Below the pieces are notes generated by a model that was given only the letters and a program-made list of their open reading frames with translations, had not been told where the DNA came from and made no database searches. This document shows positions 1 through 7,175 of a stretch of DNA of 7,666 bases, one piece after another (position 1 is the stretch's first letter; each line of letters opens with the position of its first letter). The position numbers and the translations under genes were made by a program. This stretch comes from Pseudomonadota bacterium (GTDB taxonomy: Bacteria > Pseudomonadota > Alphaproteobacteria > UBA8366 > JADFVY01), in assembly GCA_015222795.1 (NCBI GenBank), contig JADFVY010000166.1, positions 1 through 7,666 of the forward strand, in the 5' to 3' direction.

Positions 1-82
1 AAGCATCGCCCGCGCACGCCCTCCTGCCGGGGAGACGGGAAACACGATCCCATGGGTACCATCCGTTAGATTTACTCCACTA
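1..82 (+). repeat. Right end of a MITE-like element (copy 1, cut by the window edge)
   Basis: These 82 bases match 3252-3333 of the complete element further on, with a single difference (A at 16 against G at 3267). The copy includes one terminal inverted repeat (47-82) and ends in the same CTCCACTA, followed by unrelated sequence. Its left part lies outside the window. It is in the same orientation as the full copy, so the two form direct repeats around the three-gene block. The near identity implies recent spread or homogenisation. Confidence 0.9.
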
Positions 83-123
83 GGCCATGATCGTTTAAAA
101 CGGCGAAACCCGCAAGTCATACC

Positions 124-137
124 GGCAAGTACTTGCC
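124..137. promoter_or_regulatory. Perfect 14-bp palindrome, candidate operator
   Basis: GGCAAGTACTTGCC reads identically on both strands and ends 31 bases before the ATG of the dehydrogenase. A further GCAAGT half-site lies at 112-117, giving direct half-sites at 112 and 125 plus the inverted one at 131. This spacing fits a dimeric regulator binding at or near the promoter, but the regulator is unknown. No convincing -35/-10 pair was found alongside it, so the operator role is inferred from symmetry and position only. A short RNA hairpin is the alternative. Confidence 0.4.
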
Positions 138-168
138 CACGGCGCGTCCCGCCCGTAATCTCCCGCGC

Positions 169-1587
169 ATGACGGAAACGAACAGAGACGCGCTGGAGCG
201 CATCAAGGCGGCGGTTGGACCAAAGGGCTGGTCCGATGATTCGGGCGAGATCGCGCCGCTGGTCAGCGACCAGCGCGGGCTGTTCGTCGGCAAGACGGCG
301 CTGCTGGCAAAGCCCGCCTCGACGGGCGAGGTGGCCGAGATCGTGAAAATATGCGCTGATGCGGGCATCGCCGTCGTGCCGCAAGGCGGCAATACCGGCC
401 TGGTGGGCGGCAGCGTACCGTTCGAACATGGCGGCGAAATTCTGCTTAGCATGTCGCGCATGAATCATGTGCGCGCGGCGGACCCGGCGAACTATACGAT
501 GACGGTTGAGGCGGGCTGCGTGCTGGCCGACATCCAGGCAGAGGCAGAGAAGATCGACCGGCTGTTCCCGCTCAGCCTGGGCGCGGAAGGATCCTGCCAG
601 ATCGGCGGCAATATCTCCACCAACGCCGGCGGCGTGGCGGTGCTGCATTACGGCAACATGCGCGAACTGGTGCTGGGGATCGAGGCGGTATTGCCCGACG
701 GGCAGGTCTGGAACGGGCTGCGCGCGCTGCGAAAGGACAATACCGGATATGACCTGAAACAGTTGTTCATCGGGGCGGAGGGCACGCTGGGCGTTATCAC
801 GGCGGCCGTGCTGAAACTGTTCCCGCTGCCCAGAGACGTGCAGACCGCCTTCGTCGCGATCCGCGACCTGGATGCGGCGATCGCGCTGTTGGCGGCGGCG
901 CGCGAGGCCAGCGGCGACACGGTGACCTCGATGGAACTGATCCCGCGAATGTCGCTGGAATTCGCCTGCCGCCACGTCGCGGGCATCACCGACCCGTTGA
1001 GCGAGCCACACGAGAACTACCTGCTGGTGGAATTCTCCGGCGCCCGTCCCGACGGCGGCATGGCGGAAAACATGACCGCCTTCCTGGAGGGCGCCTTCGA
1101 GGGCGGGCTGGTGCTGGACGCCGCGCTGGCCCAGTCGGAGGCCCAGCGCGCCGATTTATGGCAGATCCGCGAGGCCATCGTCGAGGCGCAAAAGCATGAG
1201 GGCGGCAGCATCAAGCATGACATCGCCGTGCCGGTCGACAAATCCCCCGAATTCATCCGCCGCGCCGTGGCTGCGGTGACGGCGGCGATGCCCGGCATCC
1301 GCCCCCTGCCCTTCGGCCATATCGGCGACGGCAACATCCACTTCAACCTAAGCCAGCCGCCTGGCATGGACGCCGGCGAATTCCTCTCCCACTGGACGAA
1401 AATGAACCGCATCGTGCACGACATCGTCGCGGATTTGGATGGCTCAATCAGCGCCGAACACGGCGTCGGCCGCCTGAAACGCGAGGAAATCACCCGCTAC
1501 AAAAGCGCGCTGGAAATCGATATGATGCGCAAGGTTAAGGCGGCACTGGATCCGCGGGGAATTATGAACCCGGGGAAGGTGATATAA
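169..1587 (+). CDS. FAD-binding oxidoreductase, D-2-hydroxyglutarate / D-lactate dehydrogenase family
   Basis: The protein (472 aa) probably oxidises a D-2-hydroxyacid to the 2-oxoacid using non-covalent FAD, passing electrons to a flavoprotein or quinone acceptor. The N-terminal FAD_binding_4 half shows VPQGGNTGLVGGS and a glycine-rich IGGNISTNAGG stretch, followed by GAEGTLGVIT. The C-terminal FAD-oxidase_C half carries GHIGDGNIH (His384, His391) and SAEHGVG (Glu430). These match the metal-binding His/His/Glu set known in D-2-hydroxyglutarate dehydrogenase. It ends in the family-typical LDPRGIMNPGKVI. Length is normal and the gene looks intact. The ATG at 169 is preferred to an in-frame TTG at 133, which sits inside the palindrome and would add an atypical Pro/Arg-rich leader. 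No clear Shine-Dalgarno precedes the ATG. It is the first gene of a probable operon. D-2-hydroxyglutarate is the likeliest substrate, but D-lactate or another D-2-hydroxyacid cannot be excluded. Confidence 0.9.
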   Translation: MTETNRDALERIKAAVGPKGWSDDSGEIAPLVSDQRGLFVGKTALLAKPASTGEVAEIVKICADAGIAVVPQGGNTGLVGGSVPFEHGGEILLSMSRMNHVRAADPANYTMTVEAGCVLADIQAEAEKIDRLFPLSLGAEGSCQIGGNISTNAGGVAVLHYGNMRELVLGIEAVLPDGQVWNGLRALRKDNTGYDLKQLFIGAEGTLGVITAAVLKLFPLPRDVQTAFVAIRDLDAAIALLAAAREASGDTVTSMELIPRMSLEFACRHVAGITDPLSEPHENYLLVEFSGARPDGGMAENMTAFLEGAFEGGLVLDAALAQSEAQRADLWQIREAIVEAQKHEGGSIKHDIAVPVDKSPEFIRRAVAAVTAAMPGIRPLPFGHIGDGNIHFNLSQPPGMDAGEFLSHWTKMNRIVHDIVADLDGSISAEHGVGRLKREEITRYKSALEIDMMRKVKAALDPRGIMNPGKVI

Positions 1588-1608
1588 CCGAACAGGCGGG
1601 ACAGAAAC

Positions 1609-1614
1609 AGGAGA
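1609..1614 (+). promoter_or_regulatory. Shine-Dalgarno pointing to an ATA start
   Basis: AGGAGA lies in the 36-base gap after the dehydrogenase stop, about 10 bases before the ATA at 1624. No ATG, GTG or TTG occurs in the methyltransferase frame between the preceding stop and the ATG at 1705, which has no comparable ribosome-binding site. The site therefore supports initiation near 1624. Confidence 0.5.
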
Positions 1615-1623
1615 CGGGCTTTT

Positions 1624-2280
1624 ATAGACAAGACGCAACTTCGCGCCGTTGCCGCACAACTGGCGCACCCATCCGGCGAAAAGGGCAACGAGATCGCCGA
1701 CAAGATGAACGATGTCAACGCGCTGATTAGCGAGCGCGCGATCGAGGCGCTGGCGGCGCAGGCTGGTGAGTTCATCATCGAGCTTGGCCCGGGCAACGGC
1801 GCCTTGTCGTGCGGCCTGGTGCAGACGCTGGGCCCTGACGGGCGTTATCTGGGCATCGAGGTTTCCAGGGATATGGCGCCGGTCGCCGAAAAAAACCTGC
1901 GCGACGCCAGCGAGGCGCGCATCGATGTCCATGCCGGCGATTGCCACGAAGCGTCGGTGGAAGAGGCCAGCATCGACGGGCTGTTTGCGGTCAACGTGCT
2001 GTATTTCGTCGATGACCTCGACGCACTGCTAGGCCGAATCCGACCATGGTTCCGTCCCGGCGGACGGTGCGTATTCGGCATCCGGCCGGCCATAACGCTG
2101 AAGAGTCTCAGCTTCCATGAGTTCGGCTATCATACCCGGCCACCCGAGGAGATCGAAAACGCCATGCGCGCCCATGGCTTTCGAGAAATTGCCTCAACCC
2201 ACTACGACGATGGCGAGGGACGCTTGGGGGAGATAACCTTCCCCAATGGAACCATAATCATCAAGGCAAGCGCAGACTGA
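1624..2280 (+). CDS. Class I SAM-dependent methyltransferase, probable ATA start
   Basis: This is a soluble Rossmann-fold methyltransferase of 218 aa from ATA 1624; the first ATG at 1705 would give 191 aa. Motif I is E53-L-G-P-G-N-G59. Acidic E79 ends the second strand and should bind the SAM ribose. D106 (AGD) and NVLYFVDD from N124 correspond to motifs III/IV, and RPGGRCVFGI follows as the next strand. The substrate cannot be read from the sequence. The upstream extension reads TQLRAVAAQLAHPSGEKG and continues to KMNDVN. From memory, related methyltransferases begin with a QL-x-x-P-x-GE...MN..N segment, so the extension looks genuine. AGGAGA precedes the ATA at usable spacing. Possible readings are a weak non-canonical start, an ATG-to-ATA mutation, or a sequencing error near the T run. 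The gap of 36 bases after the dehydrogenase fits an operon. Family call is firm; start is uncertain. Confidence 0.85.
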   Translation: MDKTQLRAVAAQLAHPSGEKGNEIADKMNDVNALISERAIEALAAQAGEFIIELGPGNGALSCGLVQTLGPDGRYLGIEVSRDMAPVAEKNLRDASEARIDVHAGDCHEASVEEASIDGLFAVNVLYFVDDLDALLGRIRPWFRPGGRCVFGIRPAITLKSLSFHEFGYHTRPPEEIENAMRAHGFREIASTHYDDGEGRLGEITFPNGTIIIKASAD

Positions 2281-2294
2281 GACAGAGTTAATCC

Positions 2295-3062
2295 TTGCAC
2301 CCCATCATCGCCCTTTGGAGCCATCCCCGGTCGATGTCGACCGCAACCGAGCGTATTATGCGCGAGCGGGGCGATCTGCGCTGTTTTCACGAGCCCTTCA
2401 TGTATCTCTATTATGTCGGTGACGGCGTGAAGGAGATGCCACTTTTCGAGGCCGATCCGGATCACCCAACGAGCTACGAGGGCATCCGCGGCATGCTGCT
2501 GGCGGCCGGCGAGGCGGGGCCCGTTTTCTTTAAGGATATGAGCTATTACATCGCCGACCGGATGATGGCGGATGAGGCTTTCACGCGGCGACTGACCAAC
2601 ACCTTCCTGATCCGCGATCCGGCGAAGACCATCGTCTCGTATTATCGGAAGGATACGAACATCCGCTTGGAGGAAATCGGGCTGGAGGACCAGTGGCGGC
2701 ATTTCGAATGGCTGGCGGAATTGCTGGGCGCGCCGCCGCCAGTTATCGACGCGGCAGATATCCAGGCCGACCCGGCGGGCATGATCCGCGCCTGGTGCGC
2801 GGCGGCAGGCATCGAATTCCTGCCGCATTCTCTGGAATGGAACAGCCCGCCGCCGGCCGAATGGGAACAAGTGTCGGGCTGGCACGGGGAGGTCATGGCG
2901 TCGGACGGCATCGCCAGGGACATGCCGGACGGCTCGGATAGAGAGCCCTCCGTCACACTGGACAGCGCGCCCCAGCTTCGCCGCTATTACGAACATCACT
3001 TGCCGTTTTATGAAAAATTGCGGAAACACAGGTTGGCGCCGGTTAAACCGGAGATCCGGTAG
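2295..3062 (+). CDS. Sulfotransferase-like P-loop protein
   Basis: The 255-aa cytoplasmic protein resembles the small sulfotransferase families that move a sulfonate group from PAPS to an acceptor. The N-terminal SHPRSMSTATER (residues 9-20), after a short hydrophobic strand, stands for the 5'-phosphosulfate-binding loop. FLIRDPAKTIVSYYRK (104-119) fits the 3'-phosphate signature, with Arg107 and Ser115 at the usual eight-residue spacing. FHEPF near residue 31 is also typical of this group. The loop has Arg12 where many sulfotransferases have Lys, so PAPS use is inferred. The TTG at 2295 is chosen because an in-frame stop lies two codons upstream and the next ATG (2334) would delete the loop. 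Only a weak purine-rich stretch precedes it. It starts 14 bases after the methyltransferase, suggesting coupled translation. Its TAG stop ends one base before the MITE. Acceptor unknown. Confidence 0.75.
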   Translation: MHPIIALWSHPRSMSTATERIMRERGDLRCFHEPFMYLYYVGDGVKEMPLFEADPDHPTSYEGIRGMLLAAGEAGPVFFKDMSYYIADRMMADEAFTRRLTNTFLIRDPAKTIVSYYRKDTNIRLEEIGLEDQWRHFEWLAELLGAPPPVIDAADIQADPAGMIRAWCAAAGIEFLPHSLEWNSPPPAEWEQVSGWHGEVMASDGIARDMPDGSDREPSVTLDSAPQLRRYYEHHLPFYEKLRKHRLAPVKPEIR

Positions 3063-3063
3063 C

Positions 3064-3099
3064 TAGTGGAGTGAATCTAACGGATGGTATCCATGGGAT
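3064..3099 (+). repeat. Left terminal inverted repeat of the element
   Basis: These 36 bases start TAGTGGAGT and end CCATGGGAT. Compared with the reverse complement of 3298-3333, only positions 10 (G against A) and 27 (T against C) differ. Both differences would form G-U pairs in a plus-strand RNA. Confidence 0.9.
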
Positions 3100-3297
3100 G
3101 GCTTTACAAGTTCATCCGGCAAGGCGCGTGTCGCGCCGCGATGCCGGCGCATCGCAAGCGGCGCGCAACGCGGCCGGTGGGCTTGTAAAGCCGCCCCGTG
3201 GGTCGCGTTTCCCGCCCCCCCGGTGCGTCGTGCCCGCTTGACGATGCGCGCAAGCATCGCCCGCGCGCGCCCTCCTGCCGGGGAGACGGGAAACACG

Positions 3298-3333
3298 ATC
3301 CCATGGGTACCATCCGTTAGATTTACTCCACTA
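3298..3333 (-). repeat. Right terminal inverted repeat of the element
   Basis: This is the partner of 3064-3099. It ends CTCCACTA, and its last three bases (CTA, 3331-3333) are the TAG stop of the neighbouring kinase read on the minus strand. The equivalent repeat in copy 1 occupies 47-82 and is identical. Confidence 0.9.
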
Positions 3334-5220
3334 TTCCCCTGCCCCCGCGACCCTGGCCGGGCGACAATCGACGGCCTGGACGGGCAGGCGGACGGTGAAG
3401 CGGCTGCCCTCGCCGGGTTTGCTGTCGACCGAGATGGCGCCGCCCATCATTTCGGAGTAGTGGCGGCATATGGCGAGCCCCAGGCCGGTGCCGCCATATT
3501 TCGAATCGCGGCCTGTTTCGGTCCGCTCGAAGGCCACGAACACGCTTTCCAGGCTGTCGCGCGCGATGCCAATGCCGCTGTCGGCAACGTAAAAGCGAAT
3601 CCATTCCTTGCCGCCGGTACGGGCATCGTCATGGAAGCGCGACATACCGAAGTGGATTTCGCCCTCGTCGGTGAATTTCGCGGCATTTGCCAGCAGATTA
3701 AACAGAATCTGCTTCAACTTGGTGGCGTCCGCGCGCATGCGCCCCGGTTTGGTGGGGATGTCCAGGATCAGCCGGTTGCCATTGACCTCCACAAGTGGGC
3801 GGACCGTCGCGGCGACCTCGCTTATCAGCACCGTCAGGTCGATTTCCTCCAAATGGAACTCGGTGCGTCCGGCCTCGACTCGCGACAAATCCAGCACTTC
3901 GTTGATCAACTGCAGCAGATGCCGGCCCGCGATGTTGATGCGCTCCAGGTCGGGCGCAAGATCGGATTGCCCGCGTTCCTCGACATCTTCCTTCAGAATT
4001 TCGCTGTAACCGATAACCGCGTTCAGCGGGGTTCGCAATTCGTGGCTCATATTGGCGAGAAATTGCGATTTCGCCGCGTTGGCCTCTTCGGCCTGAAACT
4101 TCGCGGCGAGCAATTCCTGTTCCACCTCGTAACGTTCTGTAATGTCCAGATTTGTGCCTGTTATACAGTTCGCCCGGCCGGCGGAATCGCAGGCGATGTC
4201 CGCCTGTTCGAAAATCACCTTTTCGCTACCATCGGGCAGGATTATCCGGTAATCGCAGCTGTAGGGTTTGCATTGTGCGATGGCATCCCTGATCACCGCG
4301 TCGACGCGCTCGCGGTCCTCGGCGTGAACGATATTCAAGATCGTGTCGTAGTCATAGGCCGTGGCGTTCATGTCCCGTCCAAACAGCCGGTTGTTTTCCT
4401 CGGACGAAACGATCCTGTCATTGACGATATCCCACTCCCAGCTACCAAGGCGCGCAATGCGCTGGGCGTTGGCCAGCGCCTTTTCACGGTCGCGCAGCCT
4501 TTCCTCCACCCGTTCGCGATCCGCGATTTCGTTGCGCAAATCCTCGTTCAGGTCTTCCGCCCGTCCTTTCGCCTCAAGCGCCTTCTCGGTCTCTTCGATC
4601 AGGTTCGCCACGAGTCCGCGATTTTCGCCGGCCAGGCGCACGGCTTCGAGAACGACCCTTTCCTGCCGCTTTCCGGTCATCAACAGGAATGCCAGCAGCA
4701 CCGTGCCCATTACCGCCATGGACCAGCCTATCTCGCCGCCTTGCCAGGCGAAATAGAGGACTGCCGGCCCCAGAACCGGTATAACGAACAACAGGTAAGT
4801 CACGAAAACGCGCGCCAGCGAAGGCAACCCACCCGCGGCCATCCCGCCCAACACGAAGGCCGTGAACACCTTGTGAAGCGGCGGCGCCTCGGACATCACG
4901 ACCAGGCAACCGACGCCCCAGCCGATGCCCGTCAATGTAGTGAGTACAGCCAGGCGCAGCAGCCACGCCCGTGCTTCGATTTCATCGTAGCCACCGGCAC
5001 GGCGGTGCCAAGCATACAGGGCAATGCGCAACATCATCACGCTGGCAATAAAGGTGAACCAGCCAAGCAAAATCGGGGATGGCAATTCGCCGCGCATGAC
5101 GAAGGACAGGACGGCGGCGTTTAACAGGTTTATCGCAACCGTGGCCGGCGCGTCGGAATAGATCAGCCGGACTCTACCGGCGAGATAGGGTTCCCTGTCA
5201 TGCATGTCGGCGGAAGCCAT
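3331..5220 (-). CDS. Membrane PAS-domain sensor histidine kinase (second of the pair)
   Basis: This 629-aa inner-membrane kinase should autophosphorylate and pass phosphate to a separate response regulator. About six hydrophobic helices lie at roughly 26-43, 50-71, 87-109, 116-136, 138-159 and 164-182. They are followed by a charged coiled coil (194-251) and a PAS domain (253-365, opening RIARLGSWEWD and closing TNLDITER). The HisKA H box SHELRTPLN has phospho-acceptor His393. HATPase_c shows the N box (Asn512), G1 DSGIG (Asp547), an F box and GGTGLGL (576-582). All catalytic motifs look intact and there is no receiver domain. The ATG at 5220 has a weak GGGA upstream and gives an MAS start like its paralogue. 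A TTG at 5253 would overlap the upstream kinase stop as TTGA and add 11 residues. The stop lies inside the inserted element. The signal sensed is unknown. Confidence 0.9.
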   Translation of the reverse strand: MASADMHDREPYLAGRVRLIYSDAPATVAINLLNAAVLSFVMRGELPSPILLGWFTFIASVMMLRIALYAWHRRAGGYDEIEARAWLLRLAVLTTLTGIGWGVGCLVVMSEAPPLHKVFTAFVLGGMAAGGLPSLARVFVTYLLFVIPVLGPAVLYFAWQGGEIGWSMAVMGTVLLAFLLMTGKRQERVVLEAVRLAGENRGLVANLIEETEKALEAKGRAEDLNEDLRNEIADRERVEERLRDREKALANAQRIARLGSWEWDIVNDRIVSSEENNRLFGRDMNATAYDYDTILNIVHAEDRERVDAVIRDAIAQCKPYSCDYRIILPDGSEKVIFEQADIACDSAGRANCITGTNLDITERYEVEQELLAAKFQAEEANAAKSQFLANMSHELRTPLNAVIGYSEILKEDVEERGQSDLAPDLERINIAGRHLLQLINEVLDLSRVEAGRTEFHLEEIDLTVLISEVAATVRPLVEVNGNRLILDIPTKPGRMRADATKLKQILFNLLANAAKFTDEGEIHFGMSRFHDDARTGGKEWIRFYVADSGIGIARDSLESVFVAFERTETGRDSKYGGTGLGLAICRHYSEMMGGAISVDSKPGEGSRFTVRLPVQAVDCRPARVAGAGE

Positions 5221-5249
5221 ATCCAATAATCCCGGCCCAGCCCGGTCGA

Positions 5250-7175
5250 TCAATTCGTCGCCCCGGCGGTCGCCGGAGTGAGGTGCGCGCTGGCTTTAGC
5301 CGGCAAGCGAACCGTAAAGACGCTGCCCCTGCCGAGTTCGCTCTCAGCCGATATCGCGCCGCCCATCATCTCACAGTAATGGCGGCTTATGGCCAGACCC
5401 AGGCCGGTGCCGCCATATTTTCGCGTGGTAGAGGGGTCCAGTTGGTCGAAGGCCCGGAAGGCGGCCTCGATCCGGTTCGCCGCCATGCCAATGCCGCTGT
5501 CGGTTACAGAGAATTCAATCCAGCCGTCGTGGCCTTCCATCTCTGCGTCGTCCAGGCGATGCACCTTGACATTTATCCGTCCCTCTTCGGTGAATTTCGC
5601 GGCGTTCGATAACAGATTGTAGAGAATCTGACGGACCTTGGTCGCGTCGGCGGCCATTTCGCCAGGGTCCGGGTCGCAGTCGATGGTCAGTTCGTTGCCC
5701 TGGGCCGCGGCAAGCGGGCGAACCGTCGAGACCAGATCGCCGGCCAATTCAGCGACTCTGAACGATTCAATATACAGTTCCATCTGTCCGGCTTCGATTT
5801 TCGACAGGTCCAGCACCTCGTTGACCAGCGCCAGCAGATGCCGTCCCGCCGCATTGATACGATCCAGATCGACTGAGCTTTCCTCCTGGTCCGCCTCCAC
5901 CGCATCTTCTTTCAGGATTTCGCTGTAGCCGATAATGGCGTTAAGCGGGGTCCGGAATTCGTGGCTCATATTAGCCAGGAACCTTGACTTGGCGCGGCTA
6001 CCGTCCTCAGCCTGAGATTTCGCTGCCTCCAGTTCCCGCAGGACCCGGTGCTGTTCGGTAATGTCATGTGCCGTCCCCATCATGACCGCGGGACGGCCAC
6101 TCTCGTCGAACACCGTCTCGCCGCGTTCATGTACGACCCGGACCGTGCCGTCACCAAGGACAGCGCGATGCACCACGCTATAGATCGAGCCATCTTCGAG
6201 TGAAGCGTTGACCGCTTTGGTAACGGCGTCCCGGTCATCCGGGTGCACCATTCCCATGAACTGATCGAACGTGATGGATTCGGTGGCCCGGTCGATAGCG
6301 AAGATACTATAAGCCTCATCCGATCCGCTAATTTCGTTCGTTACCAAGTTCCATGTCCAGCTTCCAAGCCCGGCTATACGCTGTGCATTCGCAAGGCTTG
6401 TCTCTCGCTCTTGCAACTCACCACCGACCTTTTCGCGTTCAGCCATTTCGTGCCGCAGCTCAGCGTTCAACTGCTCGGCCCGGGCTTTCTCCGCCGTCAG
6501 ATGTTCGATCAGCCCCTGGTTTTCCATTGATAACCCGAGCGATTGTTCCAGTGAGTCGCTTTGTTTTCGTCCGGCAAGCAGCAAAAAAGTCAGGAACAGA
6601 ACCGACATGGCGGCCATGCCGTACCCGGATTCTCCTCCCACCCTTGCGAAATGGACGGCGACAGGGGTTACCGACGGGATCACGAAGGCCAGATATGCCG
6701 GATAATAACGCGTCAGGGTAATTACCGCGCCCGCGGCCGACCCACCGAGCACACCGACGGTGATTATTTGATACGGTGGCCCCCCCTCCGGCAGCAAGAA
6801 AATGCCCGCAAGACCCCAAGCCACGCCGGTCCACAGGGCTCCGAGCAAATAGTTCCGCGCCCAGTTCCCCATCGCGCCATCCGTTGGCGCGGCCGCCCTG
6901 AACCTGCTTACCAGCCAAACCCGCCAGAGGATGCCGGCCGCCATGAAGGCCGACCACCCAGCCAGGATACCGGCATCCACCATGTTGCGAAAAACTATTG
7001 CCAGGATCACGGTATTTATGACGTTTACTGTCGTGGTCTGCCCAATGCCCGAGTACAGCAGCCGCACACGCGCCGCATATATCCGCTGCTCCAGGCCATC
7101 GGACAAGGCCGTGGTTGGCATGGGGGCGACGAAGGAAACGCCGGTATCCAATTCGCTCTTTATCTGGCTTGCCAT
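5250..7175 (-). CDS. Membrane PAS-domain sensor histidine kinase (first of the pair)
   Basis: This 641-aa paralogue of the downstream kinase shares its domain order and much of its sequence. About six transmembrane helices lie near 46-66, 71-91, 106-128, 136-156, 160-176 and 184-202. A coiled coil (209-262) and a PAS domain (266-378, LGSWTWNL to GTAHDITEQ) follow. The H box SHEFRTPLNAIIGYSEIL has His405. HATPase_c carries Asn524, DSGIG (Asp559) and GGTGLGL (588-594). There is no receiver domain, so it must signal through a regulator outside the window. The ATG at 7175 is preferred to a TTG at 7193 because a candidate promoter at 7211-7239 would leave a leader of about 29 bases. Neither start has a clear Shine-Dalgarno. 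It is transcribed before the second kinase with at most 29 bases between them. Heterodimer formation is possible but cannot be seen in sequence. Confidence 0.9.
   Translation of the reverse strand: MASQIKSELDTGVSFVAPMPTTALSDGLEQRIYAARVRLLYSGIGQTTTVNVINTVILAIVFRNMVDAGILAGWSAFMAAGILWRVWLVSRFRAAAPTDGAMGNWARNYLLGALWTGVAWGLAGIFLLPEGGPPYQIITVGVLGGSAAGAVITLTRYYPAYLAFVIPSVTPVAVHFARVGGESGYGMAAMSVLFLTFLLLAGRKQSDSLEQSLGLSMENQGLIEHLTAEKARAEQLNAELRHEMAEREKVGGELQERETSLANAQRIAGLGSWTWNLVTNEISGSDEAYSIFAIDRATESITFDQFMGMVHPDDRDAVTKAVNASLEDGSIYSVVHRAVLGDGTVRVVHERGETVFDESGRPAVMMGTAHDITEQHRVLRELEAAKSQAEDGSRAKSRFLANMSHEFRTPLNAIIGYSEILKEDAVEADQEESSVDLDRINAAGRHLLALVNEVLDLSKIEAGQMELYIESFRVAELAGDLVSTVRPLAAAQGNELTIDCDPDPGEMAADATKVRQILYNLLSNAAKFTEEGRINVKVHRLDDAEMEGHDGWIEFSVTDSGIGMAANRIEAAFRAFDQLDPSTTRKYGGTGLGLAISRHYCEMMGGAISAESELGRGSVFTVRLPAKASAHLTPATAGATN

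Larger units (their letters stand above)
3064..3333. mobile_element. Complete 270-bp MITE-like element with TA-bounded inverted repeats
   Basis: The element has 36-bp terminal inverted repeats (3064-3099 and 3298-3333) differing at two positions. Both tips read TAGTGGAG on the outward-facing strand. The terminal TA on each side fits the TA target duplication of IS630/Tc1-mariner transposons, though no transposase is visible. The interior folds into two arms. Arm 1 pairs GGCTTTACAAG (3100-3110) with 3182-3192, with an inner GATGC/GCATC hairpin at 3140-3153. Arm 2 pairs 3203-3214 with 3287-3298, with CGATGC/GCATCG at 3242-3259. Short open frames inside are GC-rich and resemble nothing. The element separates two convergent genes and could act as a bidirectional terminator or a structured transcript. 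A partial copy at 1-82 shows it is repeated in the genome. Confidence 0.85.

Noticed and set aside
92..102. CGTTTAAAACG, a near palindrome with one central base, as a second operator or promoter core
   Set aside because: It is short, AT-rich at the centre and not placed with any matching -10/-35 partner, so chance cannot be excluded.
2202..3029. Minus-strand open frame of 275 codons opposite the sulfotransferase-like gene
   Set aside because: It is antisense to a gene with clear motifs, and its translation resembles no family.
3063..3313. Short minus-strand frames (69-77 codons) inside the repeat element
   Set aside because: They fall in palindromic GC-rich DNA, contain mostly Arg, Ala and Pro, and have no ribosome-binding site. 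The element is better explained as non-coding.
1..3333. Classical composite transposon or CRISPR-like repeat array
   Set aside because: No transposase, integrase or Cas gene is present, there are only two repeat copies, and they are about 3 kb apart. Direct copies of a MITE are the simpler explanation.
3223..5124. Long plus-strand open frame (633 codons) antisense to the second kinase
   Set aside because: It lies opposite a kinase with every catalytic motif and looks like a codon-bias shadow of GC-rich coding DNA. Its start falls inside the mobile element, and the translated product shows no recognisable domain.
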